DNA of 64,000 nucleotides, taken from positions 1-64,000 of the forward strand of contig NZ_WHMA01000010.1 in the NCBI RefSeq assembly GCF_010994375.1, read 5' to 3'. A model generated the notes under the pieces. It was not told the DNA's origin and ran no database searches. It saw only the letters and a program-made list of their open reading frames with translations. Shown in pieces: positions 31,170 to 39,629 of the stretch. This DNA is from Halomonas sp. NO4 (GTDB lineage: Bacteria; Pseudomonadota; Gammaproteobacteria; Pseudomonadales; Halomonadaceae). Position 1 is the stretch's first letter; the number at the start of each line of letters is the position of its first letter. The translations under genes were made by a program, and so were the position numbers.

Positions 31170-32246
31170 ATGGCCCTTCGCATCGCGATCAACGGATACG
31201 GCCGCATCGGCCAGTGCGTGCTGCGTGCCCTCGTCGAAAGACAAGCGATCGACGAACGCCCGGCCGAACGCGGTAGCCCCGGCAGGGGGCGCGAGGCGCC
31301 GGCGCTGGAGGTCGTGGCGATCAACGAGCTCTCCGACCTCGCCACCATCGCCTACCTCACCCGCTTTGATACCACCCACGGGCGCTTTCCCGGCGAGGTG
31401 GCCGCGGACAACGGCCGCCTGGTGATCGACGGCCACCCCATTCGCGTGCTCTCCGAACCCGACCCCGACCGCCTGCCCTGGGCGGCGCTCGACATCGACC
31501 TGGTGCTGGAGTGCTCAGGCAGTTTCCGGGACCGCGCCACCGCCGAGCGCCACCTGGCCGCCGGCGCCAAGCGACTGCTCTTTTCACAGCCCGCGGAGAG
31601 CGACGTCGACGCCACCCTGGTCACCGGCATCAACGACGGCGACCTCACCCCCGAGCACCGTGTGCTCTCGGCCGCCTCCTGCACCACCAACTGCCTGGTC
31701 CCGCTGCTCACCGTGCTCGACGAGGCGCTGGGTATCGAGCACGGCGTCACCACCACCATCCACTCGGCGATGAACGACCAGCCGGTGATCGATGCCTACC
31801 ACCAGACCGACCTGCGCCTGACCCGCTCGGCCATGCACTCCATCGTGCCCGTGGACACCGGGCTCGCCCGCGGCATCAACCGCCTGATGCCGCACCTCGC
31901 CGGGCGCTTCGAGTGCCTGCACGTGCGCGTGCCCACCATCAACGTCTCGGCCATGGACCTGGCCATCACGGTGGCGCGCGACACCTCCGCCGCCCAGGTC
32001 AACGCCCTGCTGCGCCACGCCAGCGAAGGCCGCCTGGCCGGCCTGCTCGGCTACACCGAGACCCCCATGGCCTCGGTCGACTTCAACCACGACCCCCGCT
32101 CGGGTATCGTGGACGCCACTCAGACCCGGGTGGCCGGCAGCCGCCTGATCAAGCTGCTGTGCTGGTTCGACAACGAGTGGGGCTTCGCCAACCGCATGCT
32201 CGACCTGAGCCAGCGGCTGGCCCAGTTGCCCCCGCCGCCCCCGTAA
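31170..32246 (+). CDS. epd: Erythrose-4-phosphate dehydrogenase
   Basis: This 358-residue GAPDH-family enzyme most resembles Epd, which oxidises D-erythrose 4-phosphate to 4-phosphoerythronate for pyridoxal phosphate synthesis. The Rossmann start is IAINGYGRIGQCVLRALVE. The active-site Cys is in SASCTTNCL near residue 170. Epd-like stretches VVAINELSD, HSAMNDQPVIDAYH and SVDFNHDPRSGIVD distinguish it from glycolytic GapA. A short Arg/Glu-rich insertion lies at about residues 30-50. Start context GAGGAGAAACC is good. It heads the epd-pgk-fba operon. A gluconeogenic GAPDH role cannot be excluded. Confidence 0.88.
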   Translation: MALRIAINGYGRIGQCVLRALVERQAIDERPAERGSPGRGREAPALEVVAINELSDLATIAYLTRFDTTHGRFPGEVAADNGRLVIDGHPIRVLSEPDPDRLPWAALDIDLVLECSGSFRDRATAERHLAAGAKRLLFSQPAESDVDATLVTGINDGDLTPEHRVLSAASCTTNCLVPLLTVLDEALGIEHGVTTTIHSAMNDQPVIDAYHQTDLRLTRSAMHSIVPVDTGLARGINRLMPHLAGRFECLHVRVPTINVSAMDLAITVARDTSAAQVNALLRHASEGRLAGLLGYTETPMASVDFNHDPRSGIVDATQTRVAGSRLIKLLCWFDNEWGFANRMLDLSQRLAQLPPPPP

Positions 32247-32276
32247 CCCTTCGGCCTTCCCAAGAGGACTTCCCGC

Positions 32277-33446
32277 ATGAACGTGCGCAAGATGACCGAC
32301 CTCGACCTCCGCGGCCAGCGCGTGCTGGTCCGCGAGGACCTCAACGTGCCCGTCAAGCACGGCAAGGTGACCAGCGACGCCCGCCTGCGCGCCGCCCTGC
32401 CGACCATCCGCGCCGCCATGGACGCTGGGGCCCGGGTCATGCTGATGAGCCACCTGGGCCGCCCCACCGAGGGAGAGCCGGCCGAGGAGTTCTCGCTGGC
32501 ACCGGTGGCCGCACGCCTGAGCGAGCTGCTGGGCCGCCCGGTGCGCCTGGTCAGCGACTACCTGGACGCCAACCTCGACCTGGCCGACGGCGAGGTGGTG
32601 CTGCTCGAGAACGTGCGCTTCAACGCGGGCGAAAAGAAGGACGACGAGGCGCTGGCCCGGCAGTACGCCGGACTCTGCGACGTCTTCGTGATGGACGCCT
32701 TCGGCACCGCCCACCGTGCCCAGGCTTCGACCCACGGGGTGGCGCGCTTCGCCCCCACCGCCTGTGCCGGGCCGCTGCTGGCCGCGGAGCTCGACGCCCT
32801 GGAGAAGGCCCTGGCCACGCCCCAGCGGCCCATGATCGCCATCGTCGGCGGCTCCAAGGTCTCCACCAAGCTCGAGGTCCTCAACGCCCTCTCCGAGAAA
32901 TGCGACCAGCTGATCGTCGGCGGCGGCATCGCCAACACCTTCATCGCCGCGGCCGGCCACAACGTCGGCAAGTCGCTCTTTGAAGCCGACCTGGTCGAGC
33001 AGGCCAAGTCGCTGATGGCCAAGGTGGAGATTCCGCTGCCCACGGACGTGGTGGTGGCCACCGAGTTCTCCGACGCCGCCGAAGCGGTGGTCAAGCCGGT
33101 GGACCAGGTGGGCGATGACGAGATGATTCTCGACATCGGCCCCGAGAGCGCCGGGCGGCTCGCCGGCCTGCTCAAGGACGCCGGCACCATCCTGTGGAAC
33201 GGCCCGGTGGGCGTCTTCGAGATCGACCAGTTCGGCCACGGCACCGAGGCGCTGGCCAAGGCGATCGCCGAGAGCGGCGGCTTCTCCATCGCCGGCGGCG
33301 GCGACACCCTGGCGGCCATCGACAAGTACGGCATCGAGGCCCAGGTCTCCTACATCTCCACCGGCGGCGGCGCCTTCCTCGAATACGTGGAAGGCAAGAC
33401 CCTCCCCGCCGTGGCCGCCCTGGAAGCCGCGGCCGACGGCGCCTGA
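32277..33446 (+). CDS. pgk: Phosphoglycerate kinase
   Basis: This 389-residue two-domain kinase interconverts 1,3-bisphosphoglycerate and 3-phosphoglycerate. N-terminal substrate-site motifs are [16 protein letters not shown] and MLMSHLGRP, the hinge/nucleotide site shows [14 protein letters not shown], and the C-terminal loop is WNGPVGVFE followed by GGGDTLAAI. The length is normal. It starts 30 bases after epd with AAGAGGA upstream, in the conserved epd-pgk-fba order. Confidence 0.97.
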   Translation: MNVRKMTDLDLRGQRVLVREDLNVPVKHGKVTSDARLRAALPTIRAAMDAGARVMLMSHLGRPTEGEPAEEFSLAPVAARLSELLGRPVRLVSDYLDANLDLADGEVVLLENVRFNAGEKKDDEALARQYAGLCDVFVMDAFGTAHRAQASTHGVARFAPTACAGPLLAAELDALEKALATPQRPMIAIVGGSKVSTKLEVLNALSEKCDQLIVGGGIANTFIAAAGHNVGKSLFEADLVEQAKSLMAKVEIPLPTDVVVATEFSDAAEAVVKPVDQVGDDEMILDIGPESAGRLAGLLKDAGTILWNGPVGVFEIDQFGHGTEALAKAIAESGGFSIAGGGDTLAAIDKYGIEAQVSYISTGGGAFLEYVEGKTLPAVAALEAAADGA

Positions 33447-33479
33447 TAGACTAGGCGACCTCACCATTCGACGACCAGC

Positions 33480-33505
33480 GCGGCGCCGCCCCCGGACGGC
33501 GCCGC
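33480..33505 (+). other. Intercistronic hairpin between pgk and fba
   Basis: Perfect 9-bp arms GCGGCGCCG / CGGCGCCGC close an 8-base loop with no T-tract. It probably modulates message stability and lets fba be expressed at a level different from pgk. Confidence 0.5.
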
Positions 33506-33530
33506 CCTCACGCTAGACAGGTACGAACAC

Positions 33531-34595
33531 ATGGCACTGATCAGCATGCGCCAGCTGCTGGACCACGCTGCCGAGCACGGCTACGGCGTGCCGGCCTTCA
33601 ACGTCAACAACCTCGAGCAGATGCGCGCCATCATGGAGGCCGCCGACGCCACCGACTCGCCGGTGATCGTCCAGGCTTCCGCCGGGGCTCGCAAGTACGC
33701 CGGCGCGCCCTTCCTGCGCCACCTGATACTGGCCGCCGTGGAGGAGTTTCCGCACATCCCGGTAGTCATGCACCAGGATCACGGCACCAGCCCCGCGGTG
33801 TGCCAGCGCTCCATCCAGCTGGGCTTCTCCTCGGTGATGATGGACGGCTCGCTGGGCGAGGACGGCAAGACCCCGGCGAGCTACGACTACAACGTCGACG
33901 TCACCCGGCGCACCGTGGAGATGGCCCACGCCTGCGGCGTCTCCGTGGAGGGCGAGCTGGGCTGCCTGGGCAGCCTGGAGACCGGCATGGCCGGCGAGGA
34001 GGACGGCATCGGCGCCGAGGGCAAGCTGGACATGGAGCAGCTGCTCACCGACCCGGAGGAGGCCGCCGAGTTCGTCACGGCCACCCAGGTCGACGCCCTG
34101 GCCATCGCCATCGGCACCAGCCACGGCGCCTACAAGTTCACCCGACCACCCACCGGCGACACCCTCTCCATCCAGCGCATCAAGGAGATCCACGCGCGCA
34201 TTCCCGAGACCCATCTGGTGATGCACGGCTCCTCCTCGGTGCCCCAGGAGTGGCTCGAGGTGATCAACCGCTACGGCGGCGAGATCCCCGAGACCTACGG
34301 GGTGCCGGTCGAGGAGATCGTCGAGGGCATCAAGCACGGCGTGCGCAAGGTCAACATCGACACCGACCTGCGCCTGGCCTCCACCGGGGCGGTGCGTCGC
34401 TTCCTCGCCGAGAACCCCGCCGAGTTCGACCCGCGCAAGTTCCTCAAGGCCACCGTCGCCGCCATGAAGGCGATCTGCATGGCGCGCTACGAGGCCTTCG
34501 GCACCGCCGGCCAGGCCAGCAAGATCCGGCCGATCAGCCTCGAGGCCATGGTCGGCCGCTACGACAGCGGCGAGCTAGCGCCCAAGGTGACCTAA
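33531..34595 (+). CDS. fba: Class II fructose-bisphosphate aldolase (CbbA/Fda type)
   Basis: This 354-residue zinc-dependent aldolase opens with [27 protein letters not shown]. The metal-site motif HQDHGTS is near residue 81, [16 protein letters not shown] and VEGELGCLG follow, then GTSHGAYKF and [12 protein letters not shown], and finally [10 protein letters not shown]. This is the class IIB form typical of pseudomonads rather than E. coli FbaA. It closes the epd-pgk-fba operon and is followed by a strong terminator. With the class I enzyme at 28.9 kb the cell has two unrelated aldolases for the same step. Confidence 0.95.
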   Translation: MALISMRQLLDHAAEHGYGVPAFNVNNLEQMRAIMEAADATDSPVIVQASAGARKYAGAPFLRHLILAAVEEFPHIPVVMHQDHGTSPAVCQRSIQLGFSSVMMDGSLGEDGKTPASYDYNVDVTRRTVEMAHACGVSVEGELGCLGSLETGMAGEEDGIGAEGKLDMEQLLTDPEEAAEFVTATQVDALAIAIGTSHGAYKFTRPPTGDTLSIQRIKEIHARIPETHLVMHGSSSVPQEWLEVINRYGGEIPETYGVPVEEIVEGIKHGVRKVNIDTDLRLASTGAVRRFLAENPAEFDPRKFLKATVAAMKAICMARYEAFGTAGQASKIRPISLEAMVGRYDSGELAPKVT

Positions 34596-34618
34596 ACGCC
34601 TCGATCGGGTAACTGACC

Positions 34619-34642
34619 GGGCGGCCTGCGGGCCGCCCTTTT
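34619..34642 (+). terminator. Rho-independent terminator after fba
   Basis: The 8-bp GC stem GGGCGGCC / GGCCGCCC closes a TGCG tetraloop and is followed directly by TTTTG, 23 bases beyond the fba stop. It is a textbook intrinsic terminator. Confidence 0.9.
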
Positions 34643-34740
34643 GGGTGGGGCACGACCTGGGCTCCGGGAGCCCGCGCCTTGCAACATCACCTCGGCCCTA
34701 CCTAGAGTGAAGGCGAAGCGTCACCAAGGAGAGGGCTGAC

Positions 34741-35304
34741 ATGACACACCTCTGGCAAGCGCCCGGGCTGGCGGCATTGATCCTGCTCGCTGTCGCCCTT
34801 CAACCGAGCCTGGCGGACGACGAGCCCGGCAGCGAGGCGACCAACGCGGTGGAAGGACAGCCCGCCAGCGAGGCCGATCCCGACCTGCAGAGCGTCCCCG
34901 AGCCCGCCGAACAGGCCCGGGTGGAGACCCGCGAACAGGCGCCCTACGGCCCCTATCTCACCGATCCCGACGGCATGAGCCTCTACCTGTTCGCCAACGA
35001 CCAGCCCGGCGCCGGCAGCAGCACCTGCGACCAGACCTGCGCCATCGCCTGGCCGCCCTACGCCACCCAGGAAGCGCCCCAGGCCGGCGAGCACGTCGAG
35101 GCCGAGCGGCTGGATACCATCGAGCGCGAGGATGGCACTCGTCAGGTGACCTATGCCGGCTGGCCGCTCTATTACTTCATCGGCGACAAGGCGGCCGGCG
35201 ACGCCCTCGGCCAGGACGTCATCCACCTGGGCGCTCACTGGTTCCTGGTCTCGCCCGAGGGGGAGCGCATCGAGGCGGATGAACGAACGGAAGCCTCACC
35301 CTAG
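34741..35304 (+). CDS. Secreted COG4315-type repeat protein
   Basis: This 187-residue exported protein has a signal peptide of about 25 residues (ALILLAVALQPSLA, cleaved before DD). A low-complexity acidic linker to about residue 65 follows, then two repeats of the COG4315 type: YGPYLTDPDGMSLYLFANDQ with a C-x3-C pair (CDQTC), and YAGWPLYYFIGDKAAGD. The family is often annotated as a predicted lipoprotein, but I see no lipobox here, so this copy is probably a soluble periplasmic protein. Function is unknown. AGGAGAGG precedes the ATG. It has its own transcription unit after the fba terminator. Confidence 0.8.
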   Translation: MTHLWQAPGLAALILLAVALQPSLADDEPGSEATNAVEGQPASEADPDLQSVPEPAEQARVETREQAPYGPYLTDPDGMSLYLFANDQPGAGSSTCDQTCAIAWPPYATQEAPQAGEHVEAERLDTIEREDGTRQVTYAGWPLYYFIGDKAAGDALGQDVIHLGAHWFLVSPEGERIEADERTEASP

Positions 35305-35384
35305 CCGCCGGCGGCACGGCACGCCGACGTCCACCACTCGCTGCCAGCCCCCAAGGCGCCCATGATGTTGCGCACCCTGACGCC

Positions 35385-36422
35385 ATGAACCAGGTCCTGA
35401 GCGATCTGCCGCTGGAATGGGCCTGGCCGCTGTTCGTGGCCTGCACCCTGGTCATCGGCGTAGCCGGGACCTACCTGACGCGCATCGTCGATGACCTCGC
35501 CGACCGCACCGGTCTGGGAGAGGCCATCGCCGGCGCCGTGATGCTGGGGATGGCGACCTCGCTGTCGGGGCTGGTGCTGTCGGTGTCGGCGGCGCTGGCC
35601 GACCGCCCCACCCTGGCGATGAGCAATGCCCTGGGCGGCATCGCCGTGCAGACCCTCTTCCTGACCATCGCCGACCTCACCTACCGCCGCGCCAACCTCG
35701 AGCATGCCGCCGCCTCCCTGGGCAACCTGATGCAGGGCGGGCTGCTGCTCTGCCTCCTCGCCCTGGTGCTGGTGGGGCGGCTCGCCCCCGAGTGGACCCT
35801 ATGGCAGGTGCACCCTGTCACGCCGCTGCTGGTGGTGGGCTACCTGTTCGGCCTGCGCCTGGTCGACCGCACCCGCGAGCGCCCCATGTGGCGTCCCGCC
35901 CAGACCCGCGAGACCCAGCCCGACGTGCCCGACGCCCGCGCCCTGCAGCGCTCGGCGGTGTGGCTGTGGAGCGCCTTCGCCGTGCTCGCCGCCAGTCTCG
36001 GCGTGAGTGGCTGGCTGCTCGAGCGCAGCGCCTCGACGATTGCCCTGGAGACCGGCCTCGGGCAGTCGGTGGTGGGCGCGCTGATGACCGCGGTGGTGAC
36101 CTCGCTGCCGGAGCTCGTGACCTCGGTGGCGGCGGTGCGCCGCGGGGCGCTGACCCTCGCCGTGGCCGGCATCATCGGCGGCAACGCCTTCGACACCCTC
36201 TTCGTCGCTGCCTCGGACATCGCCTACCGGGGCGGCTCCATCTACCACGCCATCCCCGATCCGGTGGCGCTGTGGGTGGCGCTCTCGCTGCTGATGACCG
36301 CCATCCTGCTGGTGGGCATGCTACACCGCCAGCGCCAGGGGCCGGCGCAGATCGGCTTCGAGAGCGTGGCCATCATCGGCTGCTACCTGACCGGCGCCCT
36401 GGTGCTGCTGCTGTCGCCCTGA
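35385..36422 (+). CDS. Cation/Ca2+ exchanger-like (CaCA) membrane protein
   Basis: This 345-residue protein has about ten membrane helices in two homologous halves, the fold of sodium/calcium exchangers. The second alpha repeat is canonical (VTSLPELVTSVAAVRRG, then GIIGGNAFDTLF, near residues 235-275). The first repeat reads MATSLSGLVLSVSAALADRP (57-75), where the usual P-E pair is replaced by S-G at residues 61-62, removing one of the two key acidic ion ligands. The central cytoplasmic loop is short. Transport of a different ion, or loss of classical exchange, is possible. There is no partner gene. Confidence 0.8.
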   Translation: MNQVLSDLPLEWAWPLFVACTLVIGVAGTYLTRIVDDLADRTGLGEAIAGAVMLGMATSLSGLVLSVSAALADRPTLAMSNALGGIAVQTLFLTIADLTYRRANLEHAAASLGNLMQGGLLLCLLALVLVGRLAPEWTLWQVHPVTPLLVVGYLFGLRLVDRTRERPMWRPAQTRETQPDVPDARALQRSAVWLWSAFAVLAASLGVSGWLLERSASTIALETGLGQSVVGALMTAVVTSLPELVTSVAAVRRGALTLAVAGIIGGNAFDTLFVAASDIAYRGGSIYHAIPDPVALWVALSLLMTAILLVGMLHRQRQGPAQIGFESVAIIGCYLTGALVLLLSP

Positions 36423-36462
36423 CCGGGCGAGCGTTTGCTCGTAACACCGATCCCGTCTAGGA

Positions 36463-36476
36463 TGGGAACGTTACCA
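36463..36476. promoter_or_regulatory. LacI-type operator candidate before the first lacI-family gene
   Basis: TGGGAACGTTACCA is a near-palindrome centred on ACGT with the CG centre typical of LacI-family operators; one mismatch separates it from TGGTAACGTTACCA. It ends 17 bases before the regulator start, suggesting autoregulation. Confidence 0.6.
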
Positions 36477-36493
36477 CTCACACCGCCAAGCCC

Positions 36494-37549
36494 ATGCCCC
36501 AGTCACGCCAGCGAGCCACCATTCTCGAGGTCGCCCATGCCGCCGGCACCTCCAAGACCAGCGTGTCGCGCTACTTCGGCGGCGAGCGCGAGCGTCTCTC
36601 GCGCGAGCTGCAGGGGCGCATCGCCGCCGCCGCCCGACGACTGGGCTATCGCCCCAACCAGATGGCGCGTGGCCTCAAGGGCGGGCGCTCGCGGCTGATC
36701 GGCATGCTGGTGGCCGACATCCGCAACCCCTACTCGGTGGCGGTGATGCACGGCGTGGAACAGGCGTGCCGGGCTCGGGGCTACTCCCTGCTGGTGGGCA
36801 ACACCGACAACGACCCCGCCCAGGAGCGGCGCCACCTGGCGCTGCTCGCCGCCTACCGGGTCGAGGGGCTGGTGATCAACGCCGCCGGCAGCCCCGACCG
36901 CGAACTGGCCCGCCTCGCCGAGCAGGGCACGCCTCTGGTGCTCGTCGACCGCGAGCTCGGCGAGGTGCCCGCCGACGTGGTGGGACTCGACAACGCCCGC
37001 GCCATCGACCAGGCCCTGGACCACCTCCAGGCCGCCGGCTACCGCGAGGTGCTCTACCTGAGTGAACCGCCGGATCAGGCGAGTTCGCGCCGGGCGCGCC
37101 TCGCGCGCTTTCGCCACGGCCTCGCCGCGCACGGCCTCAGCGGCGAGGCACGCTGCCTGTCGATCGGCCACGGGCCGGCAGCGGTGGGCGAGGTCATCGA
37201 CGGCGTCCTGGCATCGCCGGCGACGATCCCCCGCGCGCTACTGTGCGCCAACGGCAACCTCACCCTGGCCGTCACCCGGCACCTCCAGGCGCACGGGACG
37301 CCGCTCGGCGAGGTGGGCCTGATGGGCATCGACGAACTCGACTGGTGCGAGCTGGTCGGCCCCGGCATCACTACCCTGGCCCAGCCCACCGACGCCATCG
37401 GCCGCGCCGCCGTCGAGAATCTGCTACAACGCCTGGAAAGTCCCCAGCCTGCGTCGCCGCCCCGCCGCACCCGCTACCAGGCGCAGCTGATCCCGCGCGG
37501 ATCGACGCGCCTGCCATTCCATCACGACCGCTCCCAGGAGTCGCCATGA
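36494..37549 (+). CDS. LacI-family transcriptional regulator (KDG kinase operon)
   Basis: This 351-residue repressor has an N-terminal helix-turn-helix (TILEVAHAAGTSKTSVSRYF) and hinge (LGYRPNQMARGLKGG). A periplasmic-binding-like ligand domain begins IGMLVADIRNPYSVAVMHGV. The recognition helix KTSVSRYF differs from the usual TVSRVL pattern, so the operator may be unusual. The stop overlaps the KDG kinase start (ATGA), and it is probably co-transcribed with the sugar-acid genes it controls. The ligand may be KDG, gluconate or a related acid. It resembles the KdgR/PtxS-type local regulators of pseudomonads, but I cannot fix its specificity. Confidence 0.85.
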   Translation: MPQSRQRATILEVAHAAGTSKTSVSRYFGGERERLSRELQGRIAAAARRLGYRPNQMARGLKGGRSRLIGMLVADIRNPYSVAVMHGVEQACRARGYSLLVGNTDNDPAQERRHLALLAAYRVEGLVINAAGSPDRELARLAEQGTPLVLVDRELGEVPADVVGLDNARAIDQALDHLQAAGYREVLYLSEPPDQASSRRARLARFRHGLAAHGLSGEARCLSIGHGPAAVGEVIDGVLASPATIPRALLCANGNLTLAVTRHLQAHGTPLGEVGLMGIDELDWCELVGPGITTLAQPTDAIGRAAVENLLQRLESPQPASPPRRTRYQAQLIPRGSTRLPFHHDRSQESP

Positions 37550-38520
37550 CCGCTCCCGACAGTGCCCCGACCCTCCTCACCTTCGGCGAGGCCATGACGA
37601 TGTTCGTCGCCGAATCGAGCGGCGAGCTCGCCGACGTCGCGCACTTCCAGCGCCGCATCGCCGGCGCCGACACCAACGTGGCCATCGGCCTGGCCCGCCT
37701 GGGCTTTCCCGTGGGCTGGCTGAGCCGCGTGGGCCGCGACAGCTTCGGCACCTACCTCCGCCGCACCCTGGAGGCCGAGGGGCTGGACTGCCGCCACCTC
37801 GTCGACGACCCCGACCACCCCACCGGGCTGGTGTTCAAGGCGCGCGCCGAGGGCGGCGCCGACCCTCACGTGGAGTACTTCCGCCGCGGCAGCGCCGCCA
37901 GCCACCTGTCGCCGGCCGATGCCGCCGAGGTGGACTTCGCGGCGCTGCGCCACCTGCACGCCACCGGTATTCCCCCCGCGCTGTCGGCCAGCGCCCGTGC
38001 GCTTGCCGAGCACATGCTGGAGCGCGCCCGAGACGCCGGCGCGAGCATCTCCTTCGACCCCAACCTGCGCCCCGGGCTGTGGGCAAGCGAGCATGAGATG
38101 TGCTCCACGATCAACGCCCTGGCAGCCAAGGCCGACTGGGTGCTGCCGGGGCTCGCCGAGGGGCGCCGCCTGACCGGCCTCGACACGCCCCACGACATCG
38201 CCGGCTTCTATCTCGAGCGTGGCGCCCGGGCGGTGATCATCAAGCTCGGCCCGGAAGGCAGCTACTATCGGGGTAGCCTCGGCGGAAACGAGGAGAGCTT
38301 CACCGTACCCGGCTTCGAGGTCGCCGAGGTGGTCGACACCGTGGGTGCCGGCGACGGCTTCGCTGTGGGCGTGATCAGCGCCCTGCTCGACGGCCGCTCG
38401 CCGCGCGAGGCGGTGCGCCGCGGCAACCTGATCGGTGCCGAGGCGGTACAGGTGATCGGCGACATGGAGGGCCTACCCCACCGTGCGCGCCTCGAGGAAC
38501 TGGAAGCCAACCTGGCGTGA
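37546..38520 (+). CDS. kdgK: 2-keto-3-deoxygluconate kinase (PfkB family)
   Basis: This 324-residue ribokinase-family sugar kinase phosphorylates 2-keto-3-deoxygluconate to KDPG, the last step before Entner-Doudoroff cleavage. It opens LLTFGEAMTMFVAE, typical of KdgK. The substrate region is GADTNVAIGLARLG, and the catalytic Asp is in DTVGAGDGFAVGV near residue 268. FDPNLRPGLW occupies the usual place before the ATP site. It is translationally coupled to the LacI gene (ATGA, with CAGGAG upstream). 2-keto-gluconate kinase (KguK) is the main alternative because of the neighbouring 2-ketoacid reductase. Confidence 0.85.
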   Translation: MTAPDSAPTLLTFGEAMTMFVAESSGELADVAHFQRRIAGADTNVAIGLARLGFPVGWLSRVGRDSFGTYLRRTLEAEGLDCRHLVDDPDHPTGLVFKARAEGGADPHVEYFRRGSAASHLSPADAAEVDFAALRHLHATGIPPALSASARALAEHMLERARDAGASISFDPNLRPGLWASEHEMCSTINALAAKADWVLPGLAEGRRLTGLDTPHDIAGFYLERGARAVIIKLGPEGSYYRGSLGGNEESFTVPGFEVAEVVDTVGAGDGFAVGVISALLDGRSPREAVRRGNLIGAEAVQVIGDMEGLPHRARLEELEANLA

Positions 38521-38533
38521 GGAGACGATACCC

Positions 38534-39520
38534 ATGAAGAAACGCATTCTGGCCTACGGCCGCCTCAACGACGCCCAGCTCGCCGAGCTCTCGCGGGACT
38601 TCGAGGTGGAGGTCTTCAAGGGCCTCGACTCTGGCGACGACCCGGCCTTTCGCGCCGCCCTGGCCGACGCCCACGGCCTGATCGGCTCGAGCGTGGCGAT
38701 CACCCCCGAGCTGCTCGACGCCGCACCCAAGCTCGAGGCCATCGCCACCATCTCGGTGGGCTACGACAACTACCCGGTGGAGGAGCTGACCCGGCGCGGC
38801 ATCCTGCTGTGCAACACCCCGGACGTGCTGACCGAGACCACTGCCGACACCGGCTTCGCGCTGATCATGGCCACCTGCCGCCGGGTGGTGGAGCTCGCCG
38901 AGTTCGTCAAGCGCGGCGACTGGCAAGCGAGCATCGGCCCCGAGCACTTCGGCACCGACGTGCACGGCAAGACGCTGGGCCTGATCGGCTTCGGGCGTAT
39001 CGGCGCCGCCGTGGCGCGGCGCGGGGCTCTCGGCTTCGGCATGTCGGTGCGCTACGCCATGGCCTCCCCCAAGCCGGCGCTCGAGGCCGAACTGGGCGCC
39101 GAGCGCCGCGAGCTCGACGCGCTGCTCGCCGAGGCCGACATCGTCTGTGTCACCGTGCCGCTCACCGCCGAGACCACCCACCTCATCGACGCCCACGCCT
39201 TCGCCCAGATGAAACCCTCGGCGATCTTCGTCAACATCGCCCGCGGCAAGGTGGTCGACGAGGCGGCGCTCATCGAGGCCCTGGAGATGGGTCGCATCCG
39301 CGCCGCCGGCCTCGACGTCTTCGAGCAGGAGCCGCTCTCGCCCGAGTCACCGCTGCCCTACATGGGCAACGTGGTGGCGCTGCCGCACATCGGCTCGGCG
39401 ACCCACGAGACGCGCACGGCCATGGCCCAGCGCGCGGTGGACAACCTCACCCGTGCGCTGAACGGCGAGCGGCCCATCAGCCTGGTCAACGAGGCCGCCT
39501 GGACGGCACGCCAGGGCTGA
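38534..39520 (+). CDS. D-isomer 2-hydroxyacid dehydrogenase (2-ketogluconate/glyoxylate reductase-like)
   Basis: This 328-residue NAD(P)-dependent reductase belongs to the D-2-hydroxyacid dehydrogenase family. The nucleotide motif is GLIGFGRIGAAVARRG near residue 150. The catalytic Arg is in FVNIARGKVVDE, the Glu in LDVFEQEPL, and the His in LPHIGSATHETR. The length and sequence are like GhrB/TkrA 2-ketogluconate reductases. Placed between KDG kinase and a sugar-acid transporter, it probably reduces 2-ketogluconate to gluconate, though hydroxypyruvate/glyoxylate remain possible. It starts 13 bases after kdgK with GAGACG upstream. Confidence 0.82.
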   Translation: MKKRILAYGRLNDAQLAELSRDFEVEVFKGLDSGDDPAFRAALADAHGLIGSSVAITPELLDAAPKLEAIATISVGYDNYPVEELTRRGILLCNTPDVLTETTADTGFALIMATCRRVVELAEFVKRGDWQASIGPEHFGTDVHGKTLGLIGFGRIGAAVARRGALGFGMSVRYAMASPKPALEAELGAERRELDALLAEADIVCVTVPLTAETTHLIDAHAFAQMKPSAIFVNIARGKVVDEAALIEALEMGRIRAAGLDVFEQEPLSPESPLPYMGNVVALPHIGSATHETRTAMAQRAVDNLTRALNGERPISLVNEAAWTARQG

Positions 39521-39586
39521 GCCACCGCTGGCGGCCCCGCCTACGACGAAAGGAGGATGGGTCCGGGTCGGGGACGTCTTCTACGA

Positions 39587-39602
39587 TTTGGATCAATCCA
39601 AA
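39587..39602. promoter_or_regulatory. Palindromic operator candidate before the second lacI-family gene
   Basis: TTTGGAT-CA-ATCCAAA is a perfect 7-bp dyad with a 2-bp centre, 28 bases ahead of the regulator start. It fits the size of a LacI-family half-site pair and interrupts an otherwise continuous operon, so it may control an internal promoter for the TRAP genes. Confidence 0.6.
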
Positions 39603-39629
39603 AACAAACGCCACCACTGCCGAGAGCCC

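Noticed and set aside
31584..33467. Antisense open frame opposite epd-pgk
   Set aside because: Low-complexity Gly/Val/His-rich composition; it covers two well-supported genes on the other strand.
36428..36441. CGAGC-GTTT-GCTCG hairpin after the exchanger gene as terminator
   Set aside because: The stem is only five base pairs, begins six bases after the stop, and lacks a T-tract; not supported as a terminator.
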